IMG/VR virus record: IMGVR_UViG_3300028025_004186
Coordinates: 1-64,000 of that record
Origin: a virus
DNA length: 64,000 bases
Direction: 5' to 3' (one strand)
A program made the translations under genes and the position numbers. Below the pieces are notes generated by a model. That model did not search any database, was not told the DNA's origin, and saw nothing but the letters and a program-made list of their open reading frames with translations. This document shows positions 1 to 8,117 of this stretch, piece after piece; within the stretch, counting starts at the first letter, position 1; every line of letters starts with the position of its first letter.

Positions 1-74
1 CACCTGCAGTGGGTGAAGTACAAATGGTAAATGGTAAGAAGGCTCCTGCACAGCCCGACTTTCCAGAAATTTAA
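1..74 (+). CDS. C-terminal end of an unidentified protein (partial)
   Basis: An open frame enters from the left edge and stops at the TAA at 72-74. Only about 23 residues are visible, ending in PDFPEI. The fragment is too short to assign a family. It lies 66 bases upstream of the next gene on the same strand. Confidence 0.5.
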   Translation, partial: PAVGEVQMVNGKKAPAQPDFPEI

Positions 75-140
75 GGGTTAAAGTTGTAGTTAATAAGTAC
101 CAGGCTGGTCTTGCAGGACCATTAACCTATAGGAGATTTT

Positions 141-1052
141 ATGGCAATCAAAAAGCCCGTTGCAACCAAAGCTAAACCTGCTGCAAAAAAAGCAGCACCC
201 AAGAAAGTTCTGGCAAAGAAGCCAGTGGCAAAGAAAGCAAAACCTGTGCAAGTTGTAGAAGATCAGTTTGAGTTCAAGCCTGCCAGCAGTTTTCTCAGCA
301 TGCATGCTGGCATGGATCCCGAAGCACAGGCAGCAATGATTGCCGAACAGACACGTCGTGCTTTTGAAGTTGAAGCCTATGTGCAGTATAACGTAGCGCA
401 GACTCAAGTTGTTCGTAGTATTGTAGAAGAGAACGTCACTGACGCCATGCAGAGCTGGGCAATTAATGCCGGTGGTAATCGAGAAATGATCATGCGCACC
501 ACAGATGACGTTTATCGTAATCGCTTGATGACGTTGAATTTGCTCCGACCTGAAACTGCTGAGCACGCCACATTTCAAGAAAGCATGATCAACAAAACCA
601 AATTGGAATACCTCAATCATCGCAATACAATGAATCGTCGCATGGGTGAAATCGCATTTGAAATGGCCAACGCTATCAAAGCAATTGGTGCTGCATCGGA
701 AAAGTTTTACGCTGCCAATGAAGAAATGGCTGCATTTATTTCTGACGTAGCTGATGAAAATGCCGAATGGTTTGACGGTGAATTGGTCAAATTGATGCGT
801 GATGCCACCAACATCACCAATGATCAGCGCATTCAGCAGGCCATGGAAGTCAGTCAACTCCTGGCCAAAGACGCACAGGTCAGTCGTGCTCGTATCAAAG
901 AAGTGTCAGAGTTTGCACAGGGACTAGGCGACAGTCTACAAGAACTGCAGGAAAACGGCAATGACCTACGTGAGGAAGTCATTGGCTTGCGCGAGAGCAT
1001 TGACGCTAACCAACGTAGAATTGCTGACAGTATTGTTGGTAAGAAACGTTAA
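141..1052 (+). CDS. Unknown protein with a Lys/Ala/Pro-rich tail and long helical body
   Basis: I do not recognise the family. Residues 1-35 are built almost only of Lys, Ala, Pro and Val (repeats such as KKPVAKKAKP), like the tails of histone H1-like bacterial proteins, so this part should bind nucleic acid or another acidic partner. Residues 50-303 look all-helical, with heptad-like stretches near the C-terminus (roughly 250-295) that suggest a coiled coil; the protein ends in a basic GKKR. The ATG follows a clear ribosome site (AGGAG at 132-136). A virion or nucleoid-associated role is inference only. Confidence 0.75.
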   Translation: MAIKKPVATKAKPAAKKAAPKKVLAKKPVAKKAKPVQVVEDQFEFKPASSFLSMHAGMDPEAQAAMIAEQTRRAFEVEAYVQYNVAQTQVVRSIVEENVTDAMQSWAINAGGNREMIMRTTDDVYRNRLMTLNLLRPETAEHATFQESMINKTKLEYLNHRNTMNRRMGEIAFEMANAIKAIGAASEKFYAANEEMAAFISDVADENAEWFDGELVKLMRDATNITNDQRIQQAMEVSQLLAKDAQVSRARIKEVSEFAQGLGDSLQELQENGNDLREEVIGLRESIDANQRRIADSIVGKKR

Positions 1053-1060
1053 ATAACAGT

Positions 1061-1315
1061 GTGCCAACTGTGCAGTTTAGAGTAGATGTCCATAAGGGAT
1101 TCTCAGGTAGGACTAGAAATAGCCTGCGTAAAACAAGAATTCTCAATAGGCTTCGCGGTATGAAACGTTTGCACCCCACCTTGAACTTTGAAGTCAAGCG
1201 TGGGGTTGATTTTATTACTGTACACTTTGTTCACGACGCAGATCAAACAATGTTCGCATTGTTATGGCCAGCTGGTCATCCAGGTTGGGAGACAATAGAC
1301 AATGATATTTCCTGA
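1061..1315 (+). CDS. Hypothetical small basic protein
   Basis: Unrecognised protein of 84 residues. It begins at a GTG eight bases after the previous stop and no better start is visible. The N-terminal half is rich in Arg and Lys (positions 7-37); the C-terminal half has a short hydrophobic beta-like stretch. It overlaps the next frame by 14 bases, which fits the packed gene order of the window. No function can be given. Confidence 0.5.
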   Translation: MPTVQFRVDVHKGFSGRTRNSLRKTRILNRLRGMKRLHPTLNFEVKRGVDFITVHFVHDADQTMFALLWPAGHPGWETIDNDIS

Positions 1316-1547
1316 TTTACCTAGACAACATAATTTTTTTAAAATTCAACCGAGCCAGGTAGTATCTGCAACGGAAATTCAAATATCCACAAAACCCATT
1401 GTCAGGCAGTGGGATGAAACAAACCCATTGATTCGTCGCAGGTCCGGGTCTGTGAGATTTCAAGATGATCCCGTGGGATATTTCAAATTTTTTAGTATTT
1501 GTCTAGGGCTAATAGTCTGGGCATGGTATTGGCATCAATTTATATAA
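1302..1547 (+). CDS. Hypothetical protein with C-terminal membrane segment
   Basis: Unrecognised protein of 81 residues. The last 20 or so residues (from about position 60) form a hydrophobic stretch containing WAWYWH and could be a tail anchor. The ATG lies inside the end of the preceding gene, suggesting translational coupling. Function unknown. Confidence 0.5.
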   Translation: MIFPDLPRQHNFFKIQPSQVVSATEIQISTKPIVRQWDETNPLIRRRSGSVRFQDDPVGYFKFFSICLGLIVWAWYWHQFI

Positions 1548-1566
1548 TTAAACAAAAGGAGATAGT

Positions 1567-1764
1567 ATGAAAAATTTTATAGCATTTTCGGCGTTTGTGG
1601 TATGTTGTGCTGGCGTAGTGCCACTGGCTTTAGCCGAAGCCGAAACCAAAAAAGTCTGCACCAAACAAACGGATCCCAAAACCAAGAAAGAAAAAGAAGT
1701 ATGCAAGACAATCAAGATACATAAGAAACTAGAAGGAACTAAAATCCCTGACGGTAAGAAGTAA
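1567..1764 (+). CDS. Small exported Lys-rich protein
   Basis: A 65-residue protein with a typical Sec signal peptide: short basic start (MKNF), hydrophobic core about residues 5-22, and an ALA-E type cleavage site near residues 22-24. The mature part is about 42 residues, very rich in Lys and Thr, with two cysteines (in KKVCTK and KEVCKT) that could form a disulfide in the periplasm. An AAAGGAGA ribosome site precedes the ATG and a hairpin terminator follows. It may act on the envelope, but no family is recognised. Confidence 0.7.
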   Translation: MKNFIAFSAFVVCCAGVVPLALAEAETKKVCTKQTDPKTKKEKEVCKTIKIHKKLEGTKIPDGKK

Positions 1765-1783
1765 TTTACCTTTCGCACTGCAG

Positions 1784-1799
1784 GAGCCCTTCGGGGCTC
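1784..1799 (+). terminator. Hairpin terminator after the exported small protein
   Basis: GAGCCC and GGGCTC form a 6-bp stem closed by a TTCG tetraloop, followed by a short, imperfect T tract. It sits between the small exported protein and dnaJ and could separate two transcripts. Confidence 0.6.
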
Positions 1800-1815
1800 T
1801 TGCCACTTTAAATCT

Positions 1816-2595
1816 ATGGACCACTATACAACACTAGGCGTACAACGCACAGCATCACAAGACGAAATCAAACAGGCCTATCGCAGATTGGCCGCAAAGC
1901 ATCACCCTGATCGTGGCGGTGACACAGCTACATTTCAAAAGATACAGCAGGCCTATGATACCCTGGGCAATGATCAACAGCGAGCTGCTTATGATCAACC
2001 ACAGTCACCATTCCAAGGCTTCCAAGGTGGTGGACATTTCAACTTTGATGAAATCTTCAACATGTTTGGTGCACGATTCCATGCGGGTGGACATCAACAG
2101 CAGCATCGGCAAGTGCGCATGAGTCTTTGGATTACCCTGCGTGATGTGGCAGTGGGCGGATCAAGACCTGTGGCAGTGAGCACTCAGCAAGGATCGACTA
2201 CAATTGAAATCCAAATTCCCTCGGGCATTGAAGATGGTGATTCAGTACAGTATCCCAATTTGGCTCCAGGAGGCGGTGATCTTATTGTGACCTTCCGTAT
2301 CCAACCCGACGACCGTTGGCAGCGCAATGGCAACACTGTTCTGCGTGAAGAACCCATATCCATTTGGACATTGATCTCTGGTGGCTCGTTAACCATCACA
2401 ACTCTTGCCGATGAGCGTATCACTGTGGCTATTCCCAGCAATACACAACCCGGAACCATGCTGCGTGTACGCGGCAAAGGTCTGCCAAATCGGCAAGGGC
2501 AGCTGGGAGATCTAATAATAAAAGCACAGGCACAGATTCCTGCAAACATTTCTCCCCAACTGATGTCAGCGATTCGGCAAGAAACGGGCAGCTAA
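1816..2595 (+). CDS. dnaJ: DnaJ/CbpA-type Hsp40 co-chaperone
   Basis: J-domain protein of 259 residues that should stimulate the ATPase of an Hsp70. The J domain spans about residues 3-65 and has the essential HPD at 30-32. A Gly/Phe-rich linker (about 70-95) follows, then a C-terminal substrate-binding domain with the usual IPSGIEDGD and VRGKGLPN signatures. There is no CxxCxGxG zinc-finger region, so it is of the CbpA (class B) type. Its likely partner is the phage DnaK at 60.2 kb. It stands directly upstream of the ClpA-type unfoldase, so a phage chaperone/unfoldase unit is plausible. No GrpE is visible. Confidence 0.93.
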   Translation: MDHYTTLGVQRTASQDEIKQAYRRLAAKHHPDRGGDTATFQKIQQAYDTLGNDQQRAAYDQPQSPFQGFQGGGHFNFDEIFNMFGARFHAGGHQQQHRQVRMSLWITLRDVAVGGSRPVAVSTQQGSTTIEIQIPSGIEDGDSVQYPNLAPGGGDLIVTFRIQPDDRWQRNGNTVLREEPISIWTLISGGSLTITTLADERITVAIPSNTQPGTMLRVRGKGLPNRQGQLGDLIIKAQAQIPANISPQLMSAIRQETGS

Positions 2596-2598
2596 TAG

Positions 2599-2635
2599 TT
2601 GCAGTTAAATGGCAACCATGTTATACTTAAATACC
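2599..2635 (+). promoter_or_regulatory. Sigma70-like promoter plus TAAATA motif before clpA
   Basis: TTGCAG (2599-2604) and TATACT (2622-2627) are separated by 17 bases. The late-type motif CTTAAATACC overlaps at 2626-2635. Together they could give early and late transcription of the ClpA gene, which starts at 2674. Confidence 0.5.
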
Positions 2636-2673
2636 AAAACAAATAGTGGTTCCAATACTCAACGGGATATAAC

Positions 2674-4938
2674 ATGCAAAACAATCCAGAAATCGAACAA
2701 ATAGTTGATGCTGCTGTACGCATCGCACGTGACAAGAAAAACGCTTACATCACAGTAGAGCATGTGCTGTTGGCCATGGTGCGACATGCACCGTTTCGAA
2801 AAACTCTGGAAAAATTTGGCACCAATGTTGCGCTGCTGGAAGGCGATGTTGATGCTTACATTTCTGCACAGAGCAATCATTCAAAAGATCCCACAGATCA
2901 GCCCAAGAAGACCAATGCCTTGGAGCGATTGTTCAATCGTGCGCTGACTCAGGTGATGTTTACCGGCCGCCGACAAGTAGTGACATTGGATCTCTATCTG
3001 TCAATGATGACTGAAACCAACAGTCATGCACAGTATTTTTTACTCAAACACGGCGTTACTAAAATTGAGTTTGCCACGTTCTGGCAGAAACATTATGTTC
3101 AAAGTGATGTCAAAATTACAGACGAACAAGCCGATGAAATACTCAGCGAGTACTGCACCAATCTCACTGCACAGGCACAGAAGTCTCAGTTGGAGCCGTT
3201 GATTGGGCGTGAAACTGAACTGCAGGAAATGATCACTATTCTAGCCAAACGCTTCAAGGCCAATGTGTTGATGGTGGGCGATCCCGGCGTGGGCAAGACT
3301 TGTATTGTAGAAGGTCTGGCACAGGAGATTGCTGCCGGGCGTGTGCCGGAATTCCTCAAAGGACACGAAGTCTGGAGCCTGGAAGTTGGCACACTGTTGG
3401 CAGGATCCAAGTACCGTGGTGAGTTTGAAGAAAAGTTCAAGATGGTGATCACTGCACTAGAAGCCAAGAAGAAATGCGTGTTGTTTATTGACGAAGCACA
3501 CACCATCAAAGGTGCCGGTGCATCAGGATCAAACACCCTGGACATGGCCAATATGATCAAGCCTGCTATCACCAAGGGGCATTTGAAAGTTGTGGCGTCT
3601 ACAACTTGGGAAGAATACTACGAAAGTTTTGAAAAGGATCGTGCGCTGATGCGTAGGTTCTATCGCATTACTATTGACGAGCCCAACACCGAAACCACAG
3701 AAAAGATTCTTATTGGCTTGAGTCCTAGATTAGAAACATTCCACAATGTGGAGATAACCACCGAAGCCATTACATCTGCTGTGGAATTGGCCGAACGTTA
3801 CATACACGACAAAAAGAATCCTGACAAATCAATTGATGTAATTGATGCTGCCTGTGCTAGGGAACGTATCAAAGACATTGGTAATGTTGTACTCACACGC
3901 GATCTCATACAAGCACAGGTGGCCAAGATGACTGGTGTGCCCGTGGATCGTCTGCGCAACGAACAGAGCCTGAATGTAGTGAATCTTGAACCCAACATCA
4001 AATCTGCGCTGTACGGTCAGGATGAGGTGGTTGATCAGGTCTTGGAGCGAGTGTACATCAACTTTGCTGGCATTGCCAAAGCAGGTCGCCCCATGGCATC
4101 GTTTTTGTTTGTTGGCCCCACTGGCACAGGCAAAACTGAAATGGCCAAACTGTTGAGCAGTAACTTAGACATGAAACTGCTGCGCTATGACATGAGTGAA
4201 TATCAAGAAAAGCACACAGTATCCAGTTTGATTGGTGCTCCTCCGGGTTACGTGGGCTTTGAAGATGGCAACGTGGGCGGCGGTAAGTTGATCTCGGATC
4301 TCACCAAGAATCCTTTTGCTGTGATCTTGTTTGATGAAATTGAAAAAGCACACCCTGATGTCACCAACATTTTGTTGCAGTTGTTGGACGAAGGACGCAT
4401 CACCAGTTCCAATGGCAAGACTGTGGACTGTAAAAATACCATTGTGATTATGACATCTAACCTGGGATCACGCGACAACGAAAACAACAACATTGGCTTT
4501 GGCAACATGGAAAAAACCGGCGAAGAAGATCGTGCCATGCGTGAGTTCTTCAAACCTGAACTACGCAATCGTATTGATCAAATCTGCAAATTCAATCGTT
4601 TGGACCAATTGGCCATCAAGAAGATTGTTGTGAAGTTTATTGATGAACTGCGTGGCACATTGACAGAAAAGAATATTCGTATCAATCTCACAGAAGCTGC
4701 TGTGGAATATTTGGCTGACAAGGGCTATGACTCCAAGATGGGTGCAAGACCCCTGGGACGTAAGATTGATGAACTGATTCGTGTGCCGTTGTCCAAGCGT
4801 ATGTTGTTTGATCGACTCACTGATTGCACAGTAAATGTAGACGTCGTTGATGATGCCGTAGATTTTAATATTGTGCCTACAGTAACCCCCACAGTCAACA
4901 GTGAAGGATATATAGTTGTCGACAATATTACAATTTAA
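2674..4938 (+). CDS. clpA: ClpA-type AAA+ unfoldase
   Basis: Double-ring Hsp100 ATPase of 754 residues, almost the length of E. coli ClpA. An N-domain occupies about residues 1-145. The first AAA+ module has Walker A GDPGVGKT near 202-209 and Walker B LFIDEAH; the second has GPTGTGKT near 481-488 and LFDEIEKAHP. The long coiled-coil M-domain of ClpB is missing, so it is an unfoldase and not a disaggregase. An IGF tripeptide near 607-609 lies where ClpA carries its IGL loop for docking on ClpP, so the protein may plug into the host ClpP protease. No clpP or clpS is in the window. It follows dnaJ on the same strand. Confidence 0.93.
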   Translation: MQNNPEIEQIVDAAVRIARDKKNAYITVEHVLLAMVRHAPFRKTLEKFGTNVALLEGDVDAYISAQSNHSKDPTDQPKKTNALERLFNRALTQVMFTGRRQVVTLDLYLSMMTETNSHAQYFLLKHGVTKIEFATFWQKHYVQSDVKITDEQADEILSEYCTNLTAQAQKSQLEPLIGRETELQEMITILAKRFKANVLMVGDPGVGKTCIVEGLAQEIAAGRVPEFLKGHEVWSLEVGTLLAGSKYRGEFEEKFKMVITALEAKKKCVLFIDEAHTIKGAGASGSNTLDMANMIKPAITKGHLKVVASTTWEEYYESFEKDRALMRRFYRITIDEPNTETTEKILIGLSPRLETFHNVEITTEAITSAVELAERYIHDKKNPDKSIDVIDAACARERIKDIGNVVLTRDLIQAQVAKMTGVPVDRLRNEQSLNVVNLEPNIKSALYGQDEVVDQVLERVYINFAGIAKAGRPMASFLFVGPTGTGKTEMAKLLSSNLDMKLLRYDMSEYQEKHTVSSLIGAPPGYVGFEDGNVGGGKLISDLTKNPFAVILFDEIEKAHPDVTNILLQLLDEGRITSSNGKTVDCKNTIVIMTSNLGSRDNENNNIGFGNMEKTGEEDRAMREFFKPELRNRIDQICKFNRLDQLAIKKIVVKFIDELRGTLTEKNIRINLTEAAVEYLADKGYDSKMGARPLGRKIDELIRVPLSKRMLFDRLTDCTVNVDVVDDAVDFNIVPTVTPTVNSEGYIVVDNITI

Positions 4939-5614
4939 AACACGCAACCGGGATCGGTTATTCTTTGATCAGTTCCAGTATGCGCTGAGATGTGAAATAC
5001 CACATATCACAGCCATACGGAATTACACCGGAGACTTTGCTACAGACAGCGTACATACACATCGCATGTTGGAGATGATGAAACGTTGGCACAGTCATGT
5101 CCATGTCGTTGACTATGAATATGGCACAAAAAATCGGCACATGACTCCCAAAGAACGTGACAATGTTCTTGATTTCCTGTCACGGTTATGTGCTGCACCT
5201 GAATTAATACGTACTTCAGTGAGTGGCGGCGTGGCATATATCTACGGCAACAATCTTGACTTCTTAACCGGCCTCACAGACAGCGATTACATTCACAGCC
5301 CTGAAATCACCGAAGTTTATCTTGATCGTCCCAGAGACACTGTGATGCTTAAGAAAAGCAACTATCAATACCGCACGTATTTCAGGGACTGCAATATCAC
5401 CGCGGAGAATCGTCAGTATTTGCATAACTGGATCCGCAATCAGCAAGATATACGAGTGAGCCCAGGGCTACAAGAATGGCTCACAAACAATTGGCGTAAT
5501 CTATACTCCAATTACTTTTTTGATCACAATGACATACGTTTGACACAGATGCTGGGGCTGATTTTGCCCCGGGCGTTAAAAGCAACAAAAACTATTGTGA
5601 TTGCCGCTAAATAA
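4916..5614 (+). CDS. Hypothetical protein (about 232 aa)
   Basis: Unrecognised protein. The frame opens with a TTG at 4916 inside the end of clpA and no ATG is available until well into the protein, so the exact start is uncertain. It is rich in aromatic residues and Arg, with no signal peptide or membrane segment. Its stop codon overlaps a CTAAATA motif that precedes the next gene. Function unknown. Confidence 0.6.
   Translation: MSTILQFKTRNRDRLFFDQFQYALRCEIPHITAIRNYTGDFATDSVHTHRMLEMMKRWHSHVHVVDYEYGTKNRHMTPKERDNVLDFLSRLCAAPELIRTSVSGGVAYIYGNNLDFLTGLTDSDYIHSPEITEVYLDRPRDTVMLKKSNYQYRTYFRDCNITAENRQYLHNWIRNQQDIRVSPGLQEWLTNNWRNLYSNYFFDHNDIRLTQMLGLILPRALKATKTIVIAAK
5606..5613 (+). promoter_or_regulatory. 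Late-promoter-like GCTAAATA
   Basis: GCTAAATA overlaps the stop codon of the upstream gene and lies 8 bases before the next ATG. It matches the T4 late promoter core (TATAAATA) in its last six bases, and the same element recurs in front of many genes here. Confidence 0.4.
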
Positions 5615-5620
5615 TACACT

Positions 5621-5785
5621 ATGGCTAAAATACACGAAGAAATTATTGTTATCAAACTCTCAAAACTTGTGCGCAACGATCAAGGTGCAAGCACCCTAGC
5701 AAGTGAAGAGACTGTACAGGCACTGGAAGCAGTGGTACAGGAACTTGTGGGCAGTGATATTATTGTAGAAATTGAACGAGCATGA
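5621..5785 (+). CDS. Small acidic hypothetical protein (54 aa)
   Basis: A 54-residue frame beginning MAKIHEEI and ending IVEIERA. Its stop overlaps the next ATG (ATGA). It is acidic and probably helical, with a regular pattern of Val, Leu and Ile between about residues 28 and 51. No family is recognised. It is accepted because of the tight junction with the next gene and the TAAATA motif just upstream. Confidence 0.55.
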   Translation: MAKIHEEIIVIKLSKLVRNDQGASTLASEETVQALEAVVQELVGSDIIVEIERA

Positions 5786-6189
5786 CTCAGACAGTAACGC
5801 AAGAAGTTTTAATTCCGCGAACTGTTAACGGAGAACCATCGGGCAATTACGATGGCTCCAGTCTTGACTGGCAGTCAAATCCAGTCAAAGCAGGGAATTA
5901 TTATCGTGCATCATCATTACAGTCAGTTGTTGTCAACGTAGAAGATTTTGTGGGACTACTCACAATCCAAGGAACTCAAATGCAGGATGTTACTAGCTCA
6001 GTAAGTGCAAGATACATCCCACCGGGAACTGAAGTTTGGGTTAATTTGGACACTTACGGTGATCAAGGTGATTCTGTTCCGATCACTGACTATCGCTATA
6101 TTTCTGTTCTTGGTAATTTTACTTGGATACGCATTCAGGTGACAGGGTTTACTCAAGGTATTATAAACCAAGTTCAATTATTCTATTAA
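5782..6189 (+). CDS. Hypothetical beta-rich protein, possibly structural
   Basis: Unrecognised protein of 135 residues with alternating hydrophobic residues, many Thr, Ser, Gln and Asn, and few charges, as in small virion beta-sandwich proteins. It starts in the stop codon of the upstream small gene (ATGA) and lies 3 bases before a second protein of similar character. A virion role is a guess from composition and position. Confidence 0.6.
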   Translation: MTQTVTQEVLIPRTVNGEPSGNYDGSSLDWQSNPVKAGNYYRASSLQSVVVNVEDFVGLLTIQGTQMQDVTSSVSARYIPPGTEVWVNLDTYGDQGDSVPITDYRYISVLGNFTWIRIQVTGFTQGIINQVQLFY

Positions 6190-6192
6190 ACA

Positions 6193-6633
6193 ATGGCCAC
6201 AACACAATTCAGTTGTGAAATTTCAAATTCGGATCCCACAGTTCCGCTGGTGTTAAAAATTTATATTGACGGTGCCAACGTTTTAACCCTAGCACCAGTA
6301 CCTGCTGAATATTATTTTGAATCAACCTTTGAAGACAGTGAACTAACTCAAGCTCATACAATTGAGCTTGAGTTGCTGGGTAAATCACCTGAGCATACTG
6401 TTGTTGATGATCAGGGAAATATTGTAAAAGATGCCGTGATCACTATACGCAACAAAAAACTTGAAACCATACTCATTGATACTGTGTTTGATCAAAGCAC
6501 ACAATACTGGCATGATTTCAATGGTAGCAGCGAAACAATACGCGATGAATTCTTTGGAGTAATGGGCTGCAACGGTCGAACTCGTTTTGAATTTACCACT
6601 CCCGTTTACGTTTGGATGCTAGAGAATCTATAA
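6193..6633 (+). CDS. Hypothetical beta-rich protein
   Basis: Unrecognised protein of 146 residues, strongly beta in pattern and acidic, with a single Cys near residue 126. It directly follows another beta-rich gene, and a CATAAATA motif follows before the next gene. The pair may be virion decoration or tail proteins; this is inference only. Confidence 0.6.
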   Translation: MATTQFSCEISNSDPTVPLVLKIYIDGANVLTLAPVPAEYYFESTFEDSELTQAHTIELELLGKSPEHTVVDDQGNIVKDAVITIRNKKLETILIDTVFDQSTQYWHDFNGSSETIRDEFFGVMGCNGRTRFEFTTPVYVWMLENL

Positions 6634-6634
6634 C

Positions 6635-6641
6635 ATAAATA
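6635..6641 (+). promoter_or_regulatory. Late-promoter-like ATAAATA
   Basis: CATAAATATAG lies 8 bases upstream of the ATG of the nucleotidylyltransferase gene. It is the copy here closest to the T4 late consensus. Confidence 0.45.
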
Positions 6642-6648
6642 TAGAATC

Positions 6649-7479
6649 ATGCGCACAATTGTCATTTATCCCGGTCGTTTTCACCCCTTTCATCGTGGGC
6701 ACTTTAGTGTCTACAAAGATCTAACAAAGAAGTACGGTGCAGAAAATGTGTTTGTTGCTACATCAGACAAACAAGCACCGGTGACATCACCATTCTCTTT
6801 TGCTGACAAGCAGAACATGATGGCCAAACTAGGCGTGCCCACTGACCACGTGGTCAAAGTAAAGAATCCCTATCAAGCTCAGGAAATCACACAACATTTT
6901 GATGCCAACGACACTGTGTTGATATTTGCCCTGGGGCAGAAAGACGTTGAACGTATCAGCTTCAATCCCAAGAAGGATGGGTCGCCCAGTTACATGCAGC
7001 CCATGCCTGAGAATCCCAAGAAAATGAAACCCTTGAGTCAGCATGCCTATGTTGTGTTGGCTCCTACAATAACATTCCAAGTGCAGGGTGCTGATGCCAG
7101 TTCAGCCACACAGATACGCAATAGTTATATCAAGGGCAATGATGAATCACGCATGGGCATCATTCAAGATCTCTATGGTGAGGTCAACAAAAATCTCAAA
7201 GATATGTTTGATCAACGATTACTACCTGTGGAAAAGATGCAGGAGTTTGTGTATGAAATGCGTCAGCGTCCCACAGCCAAAGGTGTAGCACTGCTGGAAC
7301 GTGTGATGCGCATGGAACGTGCGGCATTGGATGAATTTGATGTACAACAAGATGAATACGATGAGTCTGCTGATTACATCGAAGAAAAGTGGAGCAAGAA
7401 ATACAAAAGCTCAATCAACTGCAACAATCCAAAAGGATTCAGCCAACGTGCGCATTGCCAGGGACGAAAGAAAAAATAA
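6649..7479 (+). CDS. Cytidylyltransferase-like nucleotidylyltransferase with C-terminal Cys/basic module
   Basis: A 276-residue protein of the HxGH nucleotidylyltransferase superfamily, which transfers NMP from an NTP to a small phosphorylated substrate. Visible motifs are GRFHPFHRGH near residues 9-18 and the second signature SSATQIR near 153-159. The middle is charged and helical. The last 30 residues form a separate basic segment with two cysteines (SINCNNPKGFSQRAHCQGRKKK region), similar in style to Cys/Lys-rich tails on other proteins in this window. The substrate cannot be told. The stop codon TAA overlaps the ATG of the next gene. Confidence 0.8.
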   Translation: MRTIVIYPGRFHPFHRGHFSVYKDLTKKYGAENVFVATSDKQAPVTSPFSFADKQNMMAKLGVPTDHVVKVKNPYQAQEITQHFDANDTVLIFALGQKDVERISFNPKKDGSPSYMQPMPENPKKMKPLSQHAYVVLAPTITFQVQGADASSATQIRNSYIKGNDESRMGIIQDLYGEVNKNLKDMFDQRLLPVEKMQEFVYEMRQRPTAKGVALLERVMRMERAALDEFDVQQDEYDESADYIEEKWSKKYKSSINCNNPKGFSQRAHCQGRKKK

Positions 7480-8054
7480 TGCGACTGGGCGAGATTGCAA
7501 TTGAAGAAAGCTCGGGCTACAGTCTTGAAGGCAGTTTTACTCCTGATTTAGTATTCAGCAAGTTGTGGCTCATGCGTGAACTTGGTGAGATACAGCGTGA
7601 CATTCCAGTGATGTACGTCCTGGGTTCGTGGTATGGTAATCTTGCGCTGATGATCAACAGATATCAAATACCCGTTGTTGATCGCATTGTCAATGTTGAA
7701 CCCAACAAAAAATTCCTCAGCAGTAGCCAAGATCTTTTAACGCAGGCCGGTGCAGATAATGTTGAATACATGGCCAAAGATGCCAATGCGTTAGATTATC
7801 GTCAACTGGGCGATCAAGGTGTTGTAGTCAACACCAGTCTCACTGACATGCCGGGACGCAAGTGGTTTGATCGTATTCCCCCTGGCACATTGGTTGTGTT
7901 ACAAGCACGTGATCATGATCCTGGTGAACAGTTTGACTCTCCTGAATCCATACAACAACGTTTCCCCTTGGAGCAAGTCTTGTACTCCGGCAGTTTAGAT
8001 CTTGAAGATCCTGAAACTCCCTACACTAGATTTATGGTCATTGGCACCAAATAG
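7479..8054 (+). CDS. SAM-methyltransferase-like protein with targeting-peptide-like start
   Basis: A 191-residue protein starting MRLGEIAIEE, close in form to the capsid-targeting starts found at 14-23 kb. The ATG at 7479 overlaps the upstream stop (TAATG); a longer frame back to 7389 would lie within the upstream gene. The fold looks Rossmann-like: a first strand and loop VMYVLGSWYGN in place of the usual glycine motif, an acidic residue ending the second strand (NVEP), then YMAKDANAL and VVVNTSLTDM. It probably binds SAM, but the target is unknown. Confidence 0.65.
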   Translation: MRLGEIAIEESSGYSLEGSFTPDLVFSKLWLMRELGEIQRDIPVMYVLGSWYGNLALMINRYQIPVVDRIVNVEPNKKFLSSSQDLLTQAGADNVEYMAKDANALDYRQLGDQGVVVNTSLTDMPGRKWFDRIPPGTLVVLQARDHDPGEQFDSPESIQQRFPLEQVLYSGSLDLEDPETPYTRFMVIGTK

Positions 8055-8087
8055 TCTAGAAAAAAATATCCATCTGTAGTATACTCT

Positions 8088-8096
8088 GTAAATACC
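8088..8096 (+). promoter_or_regulatory. Late-promoter-like GTAAATACC
   Basis: GTAAATACC lies just after a TATACT box (8080-8085) and 22 bases before the ATG of the glycosyltransferase gene, which also has an AGAGGAA ribosome site. Confidence 0.4.
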
Positions 8097-8117
8097 AGAC
8101 ACTTTTAAGAGGAACTT

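Noticed and set aside
90-857. Long minus-strand frame opposite the Lys/Ala-rich protein
   Set aside because: It is explained by codon bias of the plus-strand gene, which has a clear ribosome site; the minus frame has odd composition and no start signal.
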